From Bosea sp. F3-2 (GTDB lineage Bacteria; Pseudomonadota; Alphaproteobacteria; Rhizobiales; Beijerinckiaceae), in assembly GCF_008253865.1 (NCBI RefSeq), contig NZ_CP042331.1:6289501-6353500 (forward strand): 64,000 nucleotides of DNA, read 5' to 3'. This document shows positions 7,639 through 16,502 of this stretch, piece after piece; positions within the stretch are counted from its first letter, which is position 1, and each line of letters starts with the position of its first letter. The notes below the pieces were generated by a model, which saw only the letters and a list, made by a program, of their open reading frames with translations, was not told where the DNA came from and did no database searches. The translations under genes and the position numbers were made by a program.

Positions 7639-7730
7639 GGGGCAGGTCTCGCTCGTGACGGATGAAGGGCTGCTGCACCGCAAGCAAAGGCGATTGCAGC
7701 CGCGCAGGCAAGAAGGACAATCTTCAACAC
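7635..7730 (-). CDS. Possible short hydrophobic leader ORF upstream of the patatin gene
   Basis: A 31-residue frame from GTG 7730 reads VLKIVLLACAAAIAFACGAA and ends PSRARPAP, with its stop overlapping the patatin ATG by four bases (ATGA). It looks like a signal peptide or a tiny membrane peptide and could couple translation to the patatin gene. The ribosome binding site is weak, so it may not be expressed. Confidence 0.25.
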   Translation of the reverse strand: MLKIVLLACAAAIAFACGAAALHPSRARPAP

Positions 7731-7955
7731 GCAAATCCGTCTCTCATCCGGAACGGCCAACGGAAACCCTATCGGGCGATAGGCGCCGTGGGGACCTATT
7801 CCCAGCGAACGGGAGCGGTCTAGCCTGCGCTGCCCCGCAATCGTTACGGTGAGACACCACGCCGACAGAATTGGGACGCCATGCCGAACAGAACGGGCTT
7901 TCAGGGCGGTGATGCTGCTTTGTGTTTGGTAATAAACAGACAGCCTAAATATCAA

Positions 7956-8207
7956 ATGCAAAATGATTTAAGAAAATTCGCTTCAATCTTTATCCTGACA
8001 ATCGCAACGTCTCCGGTCGTTGCCTAAGTCCTCCCTCTGCCGCCCGCTGCTCCTTTGCCGGTAGATGCCAATACCAAAAATCCGGAAAAGCCATTCTACG
8101 TTGATCTTACCGGCCTCGATTTCGCGACAAACCCACCGACGCGCAATCCGTACAATCCCGCCTACCCGAAAGCCCTGGAACTAAAGGATGCGACAAAGGT
8201 CTGCTAA
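7956..8207 (+). pseudogene. Remnant of a secreted protein interrupted by an in-frame stop
   Basis: From ATG 7956 the frame encodes a clean signal peptide (MQNDLRKFASIFILTIATSP, then VVA) and then hits TAA at 8025-8027 exactly where cleavage would fall. The same frame continues without another stop for 59 residues: a Pro-rich linker, then KPFYVDLTGLDFATNPPTR and NPYNPAYPKALELKD, ending at TAA 8205. The sequence has the look of the N-terminus of a secreted esterase-like enzyme, but I cannot name the family with confidence. The stop and the early end mark it as a decayed N-terminal fragment. Confidence 0.5.
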
Positions 8208-8483
8208 GGCTCGCGACGGAACGCAGCATCGGTGCCACAGCACCGCCCGCTATGGGGCCGAAACCGGATATCCACTTCGCAGCATGTGAATGTCCGCTCC
8301 CGGGCGAGCAGCTAAGGTCTGCTCATGGCGCACTAGCGAATCCAACATCACAGCGTAAGTCTCGTTGCCATATGGTTTGGCTTCCGTCGGCAATCTTGTT
8401 GCGATTGGCCGCCGAGTTTGCGGCGCTTCTGCCTGGGTGAGCTGCCCGGATCTGTTGCCCGTCGGATTGTGGCGTCGTCCCGA

Positions 8484-9824
8484 TCAGCGGCCGAAGGTCG
8501 CCTTTAGCAGGTTGCTGCCCATCATCAAGGCGCTCAGGCTAATAGCTGCGGCCAGCATCACGTACCAGGCCGGCGCGAGGGCGCTTCCCGTCTGGGCGAT
8601 CAGCCAGGTGGTGATGAACGGCGCGAACCCGCCGAAGAGCGTGACCGCGAGATTGTAGGCGATGGACAGGCCGGTCGAGCGCATGGCCGGCGGGTAGAGC
8701 TCCGCCATCGCTGCTGGCGCGGGGCCGCTGAAGCCCGCGATCAGCACGGCGAAGACGATCTGCGCGAGCACGAGGTTGAACACGCTGGGCTGGCCCGTCA
8801 GCCAGAACAGCAGTGGCCAGCTCAGCAGGAGTATCCCCAAAGCGGACGCCAGCATGATCGGGCGCCGGCCAACCCTGTCCGACCAGTCGCCGAAGACGGG
8901 CGCCAGCACGACGATCAGCACGAGCCCGATGCTGTTGGCGAGAAGGCTCGCACTCTGCGGTACGCCGAGCTGGCGTACTGCATAGGTCGGCATGGTGACG
9001 AGGAAGAAATAGGTGCAAACGGTCCAGGCGATGGTGATGCCGAAACCGGTGATCACGGCGCCGCGGTGGCGGTCGAGCGTGTCGCGCAGCGGTGAGAAGG
9101 TGGTCTCGGGCCGCGCCGCGCGCTCGCGCAGGATGGCCTTGAACGCCTCGGTCTCGTCGACACGGGAGCGGATATAGAGGCCGACCGGCGCGATCAGGAG
9201 CCCGATCATGAATGGCACGCGCCAGCCCCAGGCCTCGAGCTCCGCCTGCGGGAGAAACCCGGTGAGCAGCGCGCCGGTCAGCGACCCCAGTAACAGGGCT
9301 CCCGCCTGGCTCGCCTGCTGCCAGCTCGCATAGAGGCCGCGGCGCTCGGGGGGAGCATGCTCGACCAGAAAGGCGGTGGCACCGCCGATCTCGCCGCCGG
9401 CGAAGAAGCCCTGGATCAGCCGCGCGAGCACGATGATCGCTGGCGCCCAGGCGCCGGCCGTCGCGTAGGTCGGTGCGAAGCCGATCATGGCTGTGCCAAG
9501 TGCCATCAGCAGGATCGTCAGCGAGAGCGCCGCCTTGCGGCCGCGCCGGTCGGCGAGCGTTCCGAGCACCAACGCACCGACCGGACGCATGACGAAGCCG
9601 ACGCCGAACGTGGCGACGGTCAGCAGGAGCGATACTGTGGCGTCGCCCGTGGGGAAGAAGAGCTTGGCGAGCGTCAGCGCGAAGAAGCCGTAGACGGCGA
9701 AGTCGTACCACTCCAGCGTATTGCCGACGACCGCGGCAATCACCGCCCGTCGCCGCGAAACCTTGCCGGTTGCCGTTGCAGTCGCAGGTTCGGAATCGGA
9801 ATGGGTAGCGGCGAGTTCTGTCAT
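8484..9824 (-). CDS. MHS-family (metabolite:H+ symporter) major facilitator transporter
   Basis: The 446-residue protein has 12 predicted membrane helices. The MHS signature is clear: AAVVGNTLEWYDFAVYGFFA in helix 1, GALVLGTLADRRGRKAAL between helices 2 and 3, ARLIQGFFAGGEIGGATAFL and ASWQQASQAGALLLG. These relatives of ProP, ShiA and KgtP import organic acids, betaines or amino-acid derivatives with protons. ATG 9824 is chosen because an upstream in-frame extension is Arg-rich and the helix 1 context fits. It is the last gene of the amino-acid operon, 47 bases after the M20 deacylase gene, so it is likely the uptake system for that pathway. Substrate unknown. Confidence 0.88.
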   Translation of the reverse strand: MTELAATHSDSEPATATATGKVSRRRAVIAAVVGNTLEWYDFAVYGFFALTLAKLFFPTGDATVSLLLTVATFGVGFVMRPVGALVLGTLADRRGRKAALSLTILLMALGTAMIGFAPTYATAGAWAPAIIVLARLIQGFFAGGEIGGATAFLVEHAPPERRGLYASWQQASQAGALLLGSLTGALLTGFLPQAELEAWGWRVPFMIGLLIAPVGLYIRSRVDETEAFKAILRERAARPETTFSPLRDTLDRHRGAVITGFGITIAWTVCTYFFLVTMPTYAVRQLGVPQSASLLANSIGLVLIVVLAPVFGDWSDRVGRRPIMLASALGILLLSWPLLFWLTGQPSVFNLVLAQIVFAVLIAGFSGPAPAAMAELYPPAMRSTGLSIAYNLAVTLFGGFAPFITTWLIAQTGSALAPAWYVMLAAAISLSALMMGSNLLKATFGR

Positions 9825-9871
9825 GGTGATCCCCTCTTTAGAACGAGCCCTGGCGTCGAGGCCGTGGGCTG

Positions 9872-10990
9872 TCAGGTTGCTTCGCGACTGGCCCAGCCGG
9901 TGAGACGGGCGAGGAAGGCGTCGGTAGCCTCGAGCTCGGCGCGCGCGATCCACTCGTCCGGCTGGTGCGCCTGCGCGATCGAACCAGGCCCGCACACGAC
10001 GGCTGGGATGCCCGCCGCCTGGAAGAATCCCGCCTCCGTACCGAAAGGCATCGGGAGGGGAGGCGTGATGCCGCCGAGTGCGGTCGCCACGGCGAGCGCG
10101 GCCTGTTCGCTACCCGCAGACAGCGGCGGGACATGGATGTCCCGCAGGATCGACAGACGGATATCGTCCGGGACCGCGCGCGCGAGATAGGCGCGGGCGA
10201 GCGCTTCGATCTCGGCAGCATCGATGGCCGTGACCGGCCGGAATTCCCAGAGCACCTCGCAGAGGGACGGCACGATGTTGATCGCGGTTCCGCCCTCGAT
10301 CCGGCCGACATTGATCGTCGTCCCGTCGGCTCCCGCACCCGTGCGGTGTCCGATGGTCTTCAGGAAGCCGACGAAATCGGCGGCCGGATAGATCGCGCTG
10401 GCGCCGGCGCCGGGGTCGCTCGAATGCGCGGCCCGGCCTTCGAAGCGCGTGCGGAAGCCGAGGAAGCCGCGATGGCGGTCGCCTATCCGCATGCCGGTCG
10501 GCTCGCCGATGATCGCGACCTCCGGCTTCTGCTCATGCGCGAGCAGGTCGTCGAGCAGGCGCGGCACCCCGAGGCAGCCGACCTCCTCGTCATAGGACAG
10601 CGCGATGTGGATCGGCCGCGCGAGATCGGTGCGCGCGAAGCCCGTGGCTGCCGAAAGGCAGGCCGCTACGAAGCCTTTCATGTCGGCGGTGCCGCGCCCG
10701 TGCAGCCTGCCGTCGCGCTCGGTCAGGCGAAACGGGTCGGAAGACCAGGCCTGGTCGGCGACTGGAACGACGTCGGTGTGACCCGACAGGACGACACCGC
10801 CCGATACCTGCGGCCCGAAGCTGGCGAGGATGTTCGCCTTGGCGCGGGTATCGTCGTAGCTCAGCCGGACTCGCGCACCGAGGCTGTCGAGCCGGTCGGC
10901 GACGCGACTGACAAGAGCCAGATTCGACCGGCTCGATGTGGTGTCGAAGCCGACAAGCTCTTCCAGCAGGGAGATGGTTGCGCTAGTCAC
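9872..10990 (-). CDS. argE: ArgE/acetylornithine deacetylase-like M20 metallohydrolase
   Basis: The 372-residue cytosolic M20 enzyme should hydrolyse an N-acyl amino acid. Metal-site motifs are present: SGHTDVVPV (His71, Asp73), GRGTADMKGF (bridging Asp103), the general base and ligand pair YDEEVG (Glu135, Glu136), GEPTGM, and the late histidine in IAQAHQPDEWIA. The GFRTRFEGRAAHSS dimerisation-domain segment is typical of ArgE. It starts immediately after the dehydrogenase stop. ArgE in arginine synthesis usually lies elsewhere; inside this catabolic operon it more likely frees an amino acid from an acylated or dipeptide-like substrate. Confidence 0.85.
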   Translation of the reverse strand: MTSATISLLEELVGFDTTSSRSNLALVSRVADRLDSLGARVRLSYDDTRAKANILASFGPQVSGGVVLSGHTDVVPVADQAWSSDPFRLTERDGRLHGRGTADMKGFVAACLSAATGFARTDLARPIHIALSYDEEVGCLGVPRLLDDLLAHEQKPEVAIIGEPTGMRIGDRHRGFLGFRTRFEGRAAHSSDPGAGASAIYPAADFVGFLKTIGHRTGAGADGTTINVGRIEGGTAINIVPSLCEVLWEFRPVTAIDAAEIEALARAYLARAVPDDIRLSILRDIHVPPLSAGSEQAALAVATALGGITPPLPMPFGTEAGFFQAAGIPAVVCGPGSIAQAHQPDEWIARAELEATDAFLARLTGWASREAT

Positions 10991-12058
10991 TTAAGCCGCC
11001 AGCGCGTGCTGCGCGGCGCGGGCGCGTGCGAGGCGGGTCTGCGCAAGGCGTCGTGCAGTCGCCTGAGTGGGCACGCCATCCGTTTCCGCGCTTTCGAAGA
11101 TCGCGCGCAGCGTGCTGCCGATGCCCTCGACTCCCCGATCGACGAAAGCCTGATCGTAACCGTCGCGCTCTGAGGCGACGCGGATCATCCCGCCGGCATT
11201 GATCACGAAGTCCGGCGCATAGAGGATCCCACGAGCGCGCAACTGTTCGCCGTGCTCCTCGTGGGCAAGCTGGTTGTTCGCTGCTCCGCCGACGATGCCG
11301 CAACGCAGTTGGGCGATGCTCGCACCGTCGAGCACGGCGCCCATGGCGCAAGGGGCGAAGATGTCGACCTCGGCCACATCGATCGCGTCGGGAGCCGCTG
11401 CGCGGGCCGAGAATGTCGCGACGGCATTCGCGACGCGGCTCTCGTCGATGTCGCTGACCACGAGCGACGCGCTCGCTTGGTGGAGGAGCTGGCAGAGATG
11501 CCAGCCGACATTGCCCAGCCCCTGGACAGCGATCGAGCATCCGGACAGGCTCGTCGCACCCCAGCGATGCCGCGCGGCCGCGTTCAGGCCATGGAAGACT
11601 CCAAGCGCCGTGGTCGGCGACGGGTCGCCGCTGCCGCCAAGCTCGATCGGCAGGCCGACGACATGGCCCGTCGTCTTGCGGACCTCGGCGAAATCGGCCA
11701 CCGAGGTCCCGACATCCTCGGCCGTGATGTAGCGGCCGCAGAGCCGCTCGACTGCCCGGCCCATGGCGCGGAGGAGCTCCGGTGTCTTCTGGCGGCGCGG
11801 ATCGCCGATGATCACCGCCTTGCCGCCGCCGAGGTCGAGCCCCGCTGCCGCGGCCTTGTAGGTCATCCCGCGCGAGAGCCTCAGCACATCGCGCAGCGCC
11901 GCCTGTTCGTCGGCATATGGGTACATGCGGCAGCCGCCGAGCGCAGGGCCGAGCGATGTGTCGTGGATCGCGATCAGGGCCTTCAACCCGACGGCCTCGT
12001 CTGAGACAAACACCACCTGCTCGTGATCGGCGAAGGCGTCGTGAGAGAAGACGGTCAT
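10991..12058 (-). CDS. ldh: Leucine-dehydrogenase-like Glu/Leu/Phe/Val dehydrogenase
   Basis: The 355-residue enzyme belongs to the branched-chain amino-acid dehydrogenases, which reversibly deaminate Leu, Val or Ile to oxo acids with NAD. LGPALGGCRMYPY, the substrate-binding Lys68 (MTYKAAAAGLDLGGGK) and catalytic Lys80 fall at the same positions as in the Bacillus leucine dehydrogenase. The Rossmann motif is VQGLGNVGWHLC followed by SDID, indicating NAD. GGAANNQL and YAPDFVINAGG are family landmarks. Its ATG overlaps the transporter stop by four bases (ATGA), and its stop abuts the M20 gene. The real substrate could be a related amino acid such as phenylalanine or a non-protein one. Confidence 0.88.
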   Translation of the reverse strand: MTVFSHDAFADHEQVVFVSDEAVGLKALIAIHDTSLGPALGGCRMYPYADEQAALRDVLRLSRGMTYKAAAAGLDLGGGKAVIIGDPRRQKTPELLRAMGRAVERLCGRYITAEDVGTSVADFAEVRKTTGHVVGLPIELGGSGDPSPTTALGVFHGLNAAARHRWGATSLSGCSIAVQGLGNVGWHLCQLLHQASASLVVSDIDESRVANAVATFSARAAAPDAIDVAEVDIFAPCAMGAVLDGASIAQLRCGIVGGAANNQLAHEEHGEQLRARGILYAPDFVINAGGMIRVASERDGYDQAFVDRGVEGIGSTLRAIFESAETDGVPTQATARRLAQTRLARARAAQHALAA

Positions 12059-12990
12059 GATCTGAGTGCTCCGGAGGGGCGGGATGCGGTGGGGCGGCCG
12101 CTGGTGGCCGCGAGGCCGAAGCCGCAGAGGATCAGAACGGCACCGACGAGATGAAACGGGTGCACGGGCTCGCCCAGCAGCAGGAAAGCGAGCACGGCGG
12201 TGAACAGGGCGACGAGGTGGAAGGAGGCCCCGGTGACGCTTGGCCCCAATGTCGCGACGCAGCGATTCCAGATGACGAAGGCCAGCAGCGAAGCGAAGAC
12301 ACCGATGTAGAGCACGGCCGCGAGCGGGCCGGGCGCAGTCGGAATCGCCGCGCCGCTGGCCAGTTCCCAGATCCAGAACGGCAGCAGCACGAAAAGCCCT
12401 GCCACCATCGTCGCCGCCAGGAAGACGAGGGGATCGAGATCGGCGGGGCGGCGGCGCAGCAACACCGAGTAGACCGCATAGTTGGCGACCGCGATCAGGA
12501 CCAGCGGCTCGCCGCCGCTGAAACCTAGCCGAGACAGCGTCGACGGCTCGCCGCGCGCGACGATCCAGGCCACCCCGACGAAGGAGATGGCTATGCCGGA
12601 CAACGTGCGGGCTGAGACCTTCTCAACCCCGAGCACAAAGGCCGCAAGCGGTACCATCAGGGGCAGGGTCGAGTTGAGGAAGGCGACGCTGGCTGCGGGC
12701 GCGCTCTGCAGGGCGAGATAGCCGAGCGCATTGTAGCCGGCGATGCCGAAGGCCCCGCAGGCCAGGACGAGCCAGCGGGCGCGAAGGAGTGCCTGCCGCT
12801 GCGCACTGATCGCTCCGAGCACGAAGGGCGCGAGGCAAACGAGCGCGACGAGCCAGCGTCCGACGGCGAGCGAAACCGGCGGGAACGAACCGGCCAACGC
12901 CCGTCCAAGCACGAGGTTGCCGGCCCAGAACAGGGGCGGCAAGGGGAGCAGCAGCAGCGGCTGGTTCCAGAGGCGCTGGAGGAGTGTCAT
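12055..12990 (-). CDS. EamA/DMT-superfamily transporter
   Basis: The 311-residue protein shows two EamA repeats and about ten membrane helices: PPLFWAGNLVLGRALAG in helix 1, YLALQSAPAASVAFLNSTLP in helix 4, and a second repeat with NYAVYSVLLRR and ASFHLVALFTAVLAFLLLGE. Members usually export amino acids or metabolites. A GTG at 13002 that overlaps the upstream stop (GTGA) is an alternative start adding four residues. The gene lies between the editing protein and the dehydrogenase and may export a toxic intermediate or excess amino acid. Substrate unknown. Confidence 0.85.
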   Translation of the reverse strand: MTLLQRLWNQPLLLLPLPPLFWAGNLVLGRALAGSFPPVSLAVGRWLVALVCLAPFVLGAISAQRQALLRARWLVLACGAFGIAGYNALGYLALQSAPAASVAFLNSTLPLMVPLAAFVLGVEKVSARTLSGIAISFVGVAWIVARGEPSTLSRLGFSGGEPLVLIAVANYAVYSVLLRRRPADLDPLVFLAATMVAGLFVLLPFWIWELASGAAIPTAPGPLAAVLYIGVFASLLAFVIWNRCVATLGPSVTGASFHLVALFTAVLAFLLLGEPVHPFHLVGAVLILCGFGLAATSGRPTASRPSGALRS

Positions 12991-12998
12991 CGCCGGTC

Positions 12999-13724
12999 TC
13001 ACAGAGTGCCGGCGAGGCCGATCCGCAGGCGGCGGTTGTGCCGGCCCTTGTTGTCGATCTTCAGGATGCGGATCGGCGGCGAGCCGCCGGTCGAGGCGAG
13101 ATGGGTGCCGCCGCAGGCCTGACGGTCGAGGCCAACAACCTCGACGATGCGCACCCGCCCGTCCGCGGTGGGCGGCGGGGCGACCGAGCGCGAGCGGATC
13201 AGGCCCGGCTCCGCGAAGGCGGCCTCTTCGAGAAGATAATCCTGGCGGATCGTGAGGTCTCGCCGGATGAACTCGTTGACCGGACTTTCGATCGCGCGCA
13301 CGCGTTCGTTGTCGGCGTCCGGCAGATCGAAATCGATGCGCGCGGTGCCGTCCTCGTTCATCTGGACGCCGGTGACGAGCGCCCCGTCGAAGCCCTGAAA
13401 GACGACGGCGTTGACGATGTGCAGATCCGTGTGGAGCGCGCGCATCAGCTTGCGAAACGCTGGGTCGACCCGTGCCTCTACGGCGCCGCTCTGGAGCTCG
13501 ACAGGGTCGGCGAGCAGGTGGCGAAGCCGGTTTCCCTCGCTCTCGAAGCCGGAGATCGCCACTTCGCCGCCGGCCCAGGTCAAGGAGCCGCGATCGGGCA
13601 ATTGCCCACCGCCGCCCGGATAGAAGGGGCTTTCCGCGAGAACGACCCAGCCTGGCCCCGCCTCAACGACCTGCGTCGCGAGCGTCATGACCTCCGGATT
13701 GTCGAGGCAGAAGTAGCGGGACAT
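12999..13724 (-). CDS. AlaX-type alanyl-tRNA editing protein
   Basis: The 241-residue product is a free-standing relative of the alanyl-tRNA synthetase editing domain, which hydrolyses mischarged Ser- or Gly-tRNA(Ala). The N-terminal barrel carries SPFYPGGGGQLPDRG; the zinc editing motif HTDLH is at residues 98-102 and the second half CGGTH at 204-208. ATG 13724 has GGAAAGG about 8 bases upstream; an earlier ATG at 13733 sits directly on that site and is unlikely. It heads an operon of amino-acid catabolism and transport rather than standing with tRNA genes, which suggests protection from a mischarged amino acid handled by the pathway (inference). Confidence 0.88.
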   Translation of the reverse strand: MSRYFCLDNPEVMTLATQVVEAGPGWVVLAESPFYPGGGGQLPDRGSLTWAGGEVAISGFESEGNRLRHLLADPVELQSGAVEARVDPAFRKLMRALHTDLHIVNAVVFQGFDGALVTGVQMNEDGTARIDFDLPDADNERVRAIESPVNEFIRRDLTIRQDYLLEEAAFAEPGLIRSRSVAPPPTADGRVRIVEVVGLDRQACGGTHLASTGGSPPIRILKIDNKGRHNRRLRIGLAGTL

Positions 13725-13821
13725 GCATCTCATCCTTTCCGCGATGCCGACGGGGCATCTGCTCGGGGACGAGATTGGCGCGCCGAACCGCGCGGCTATT
13801 GGCGGAAATTGAGAAAGCGGG

Positions 13822-14652
13822 TCAGCCGGTGGTCGCGCGCACCCATTGCAGCGGGGTGATGCCGTAGCTGCGCTTGAAATGCCGTGTCAGCGCGCTCTGG
13901 TCGTAGAAGCCTGCGTCGAGGGCCGCGGCGGCGATGCTCGTGCCGCGGCCGAGCGAGGCGATTGCGGTCTTCAAGCGCAGTTGCGTGAGATAGGCGTGCG
14001 GCGTCAAGCCCGTCGTGCGCTTGAACAGCGCGATCAGCTGGAACGGCGTGAGCCCAACCATGGCGCCCAGCTCCTCGAGGGTGAGCTCCGCCATGTGACG
14101 TTCGCGCATGATCTCGCGGACATGGGTGGCCTTGTTGGCATCGCGCCCCGGCAGCGACAGGCTGGGCTTGCCAGCGGCGTGGCGTCGGATCAGGGCCCCG
14201 AAGCTGCGCAACAGCAACTCGCGCTCCTCGAAAGGATCGTTGCCATCGTCGAGCACACGGTGCAATTCGAGGAAGGCCTCGATCAGATCGGCGTCATGAA
14301 AGGTGTTGCGGCAGAAATAGGCGGTTGCCTCCAGGCCGAGCGCCGAATTGAGTGTCTCGATCGCGGACGGAGTCAGATAGAGCCCGCGATAGCGCCAGCG
14401 TTCGCTCCAGCCCATGCGTCCGGAATGTGGCTCGTCGGGGTTGAACACGAGCAGCGTCGAAGTCTTGGCCTCGTCGCTCCGTCCCCGGCTCTTGAACTCG
14501 GCGCCGCCGACCTCCGTCACCGCGACGACGAAGGCCTCGTGGCTGTGGGGCGCATAGTCGTGGCTGGTGAAGTCGGCAACGAGACAACTCAGGCCTGGAA
14601 CCCGAGGGTCGCGCCAGTAGCGGGACGAATTGCGCAGGTCGGTACGGGCCAA
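13822..14652 (-). CDS. AraC-family transcriptional regulator
   Basis: The 276-residue protein has an N-terminal AraC-type cupin arm (HDYAPHSHEAFVVAVTE, VFNPDEPHSG) for ligand binding and a C-terminal double helix-turn-helix (about 175-270: LTLEELGAMVGLTPFQLIAL, then SIAAAALDAGFYDQSALTRHF, ending YGITPLQW). The frame begins at TTG 14652. It lies 97 bases upstream of the editing-protein gene on the same strand, so it is probably the activator of the amino-acid operon, whose inducer would be the substrate. The cupin arm resembles regulators of amino-acid exporter genes. Confidence 0.85.
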   Translation of the reverse strand: MARTDLRNSSRYWRDPRVPGLSCLVADFTSHDYAPHSHEAFVVAVTEVGGAEFKSRGRSDEAKTSTLLVFNPDEPHSGRMGWSERWRYRGLYLTPSAIETLNSALGLEATAYFCRNTFHDADLIEAFLELHRVLDDGNDPFEERELLLRSFGALIRRHAAGKPSLSLPGRDANKATHVREIMRERHMAELTLEELGAMVGLTPFQLIALFKRTTGLTPHAYLTQLRLKTAIASLGRGTSIAAAALDAGFYDQSALTRHFKRSYGITPLQWVRATTG

Positions 14653-14727
14653 GATCCGATCCGGTCTTCAGGAGAGCCGCGATCGTGCAACGATCGTGCC
14701 GAGATCGCAAGCGTGAGGAGGGCTACT

Positions 14728-15062
14728 GAGGGCACGATTGAGCTCGTTCTGTTCTATGCCGAGCGGCTCATGGCTATGGACCGGGTATCGGGGCTGGAGC
14801 ATCCGATTGAGACGCACCTGCGCAGAAATCTCGATGTGACGGCGAGCGGGATGTTCCTGCCGCATTATCTCGAACGTGCCGCCGCCCTTGTCGGCACGGA
14901 TCGGCTGCTGTTCTCCTCCGACTATCCCTACCAATACCGCTCCGGCGGCGACGCGCGGCAGTTCGTGGAGACTTGCGGCTTCGATGAGCCCGCAAAAGCC
15001 GGGTTCGCGCATGGCAACTGGCTACGCCTGGTCGGTGACGACGCGCAGTCGTCCCGCGGCCA
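14728..15062 (+). pseudogene. C-terminal fragment of an amidohydrolase (amidohydro_2 type)
   Basis: The frame reads EGTIELVLFYAERLMAMDRV, HLRRNLDVTASGMFLPHYLE and DRLLFSSDYPYQYRSGGDAR, with AKAGFAHGNWLRL at the end. This is the last barrel strand and metal-ligand aspartate (SSDYPY) of amidohydrolase-2/TIM-barrel decarboxylase proteins. The first two thirds, including the metal histidines, are absent, and no start codon with a binding site is seen. It lies directly upstream of the IS110 elements, and the tail after residue LRLVGDDA is no longer family-like. It is a remnant, probably left by IS-associated rearrangement. Confidence 0.65.
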
Positions 15063-15233
15063 GCGAGCGGAGAGGCAAGCGTCGAGCTTACCAACTGGCG
15101 TACTGAGCGCGAGAAGTCCGACCGGACGTCGACGATCCCGATGTCCGCATTCGGGAACCATGTCCGTTCTTGATGCTGTGGACGGCTCTCCAGCCCCGCG
15201 GGAGCATAAGCTCTCGCAGAGATGGAGGAGAGC

Positions 15234-16259
15234 ATGGATCAGGCAATCACGATCGGGTTGGACATCGCGAAGTCGGTCTTTCAGGTTCACGGTGTCGACC
15301 GGAGCGGCACAGTCGTGGTCCGGCGGCAGGTTCGGCGAGCGCAACTCCTTCCGTTCTTCGCCAAGCTGCCGGCTTGCCTGATCGGGATCGAGGCGTGTGC
15401 CACGGCGCATCATTGGGCGCGCGAGCTGATCAAGCTCGGCCACCAGGTCCGGCTGATGCCGCCGAGCTATGTGAAGCCGTATGTCAAGCGGCAGAAGAAT
15501 GATGCGGCCGATGCGGAAGCGATCTGCGAAGCCGTGACCCGCCCGACCATGCGCTTCGTCGAGGTGAAGAGCGTCGATCAGCAGGGCATCCTGGTGCTGC
15601 ATCGTGTTCGGCTCATGCTCATGCGCCAGCGCGTCCAGCTGTCGAACGCGATCCGAGGCCACATGGCGGAGTTTGGGCTGGCGGCGCCGATCGGGAGGGA
15701 AGGTCTGGGGGCTCTCATCAGGCTCATCGCCGACAAAGACGAGCGTGTGCCCGCCGAGGCGCAGATGTGTCTTGGAAGGCTGGCTGCTCAACTCGCGCTG
15801 ATCAACGATCAGATCTTGGAAACGGATCGCCGGATCAGAACTAACGCCCGCGCGACCGAGATCGGCCGCAGGCTGATGGGTGTGCCGGGCGTCGGTCCTC
15901 TCCTGGCGAGCGCTCTCGTAGCCACCATACCGGATCCCAAAGCGTTTCGGTCAGGCCGAAACTGGGCGGCATGGATCGGCCTCGTGCCTCGGCAGAACTC
16001 AAGCGGCGGGAAGGAGCGCCTGGGCGGCATCACCAAACAGGGCGACCGTTACCTGCGCCAGTTGCTGGTTGTCGGGGCTCTGGCTGTCGTGCGCTACGCG
16101 CAGCGGAACGGAACGCGGCGGCCATGGCTGGTCCAACTGTTGGCCCGGCGAACGACAAAGATCGCGACCGTCGCCTTGGCCAACAAAACGGCCCGGATGG
16201 TCTGGGCGATCATGACCACCGGTGAGGCCTATCGCGAGCCGGTCTCGCGGGCCGCATAG
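15234..16259 (+). CDS. IS110-family transposase
   Basis: The 341-residue DEDD transposase starts MDQAITIGLDIAKSVFQVHG with the first catalytic Asp in GLDIAK, Glu in GIEACATAHHWA, and the D..D pair in KNDAADAEAICEA. The C-terminal Tnp_2 domain begins LMGVPGVGPLLASALV and includes RNWAAWIGLVPRQNSSGGKE with the serine used for strand exchange. It should be intact. ATG 15234 has a strong GGAGGAG site 5 bases upstream. IS110 enzymes use a structured RNA from the element's noncoding end to choose target and donor. Confidence 0.93.
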   Translation: MDQAITIGLDIAKSVFQVHGVDRSGTVVVRRQVRRAQLLPFFAKLPACLIGIEACATAHHWARELIKLGHQVRLMPPSYVKPYVKRQKNDAADAEAICEAVTRPTMRFVEVKSVDQQGILVLHRVRLMLMRQRVQLSNAIRGHMAEFGLAAPIGREGLGALIRLIADKDERVPAEAQMCLGRLAAQLALINDQILETDRRIRTNARATEIGRRLMGVPGVGPLLASALVATIPDPKAFRSGRNWAAWIGLVPRQNSSGGKERLGGITKQGDRYLRQLLVVGALAVVRYAQRNGTRRPWLVQLLARRTTKIATVALANKTARMVWAIMTTGEAYREPVSRAA

Positions 16260-16502
16260 AGATCAGGCGAACCGCACCGACGAGCTTGGGAAGGGCGAAA
16301 CGAACGTAACGCAGCCAGCCGGTCGAACCGAAGAACGGGAAAACCCACACGCGCCACAGCGCCTTCAAGCGCGCGGTTTTGGTCGGGACCCGTCCTCGCG
16401 GAAGGCATTATGGCCAGCGGCCATGCGCGCCGCACCAACAGATCCCATGATTGCGGCGCAGGCGGATACGCTGCGTCATCCAAAAGAGAGGGATCCCCGG
16501 CC

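Noticed and set aside
8252..8440. 62-codon plus-strand frame after the broken secreted gene
   Set aside because: No ribosome binding site, no motif, and the composition is not coding-like.
13846..15381. Long plus-strand open frame of over 500 codons
   Set aside because: It is mostly antisense to the AraC gene and only joins the real amidohydrolase fragment at its end. The antisense part has no start signal or motif.
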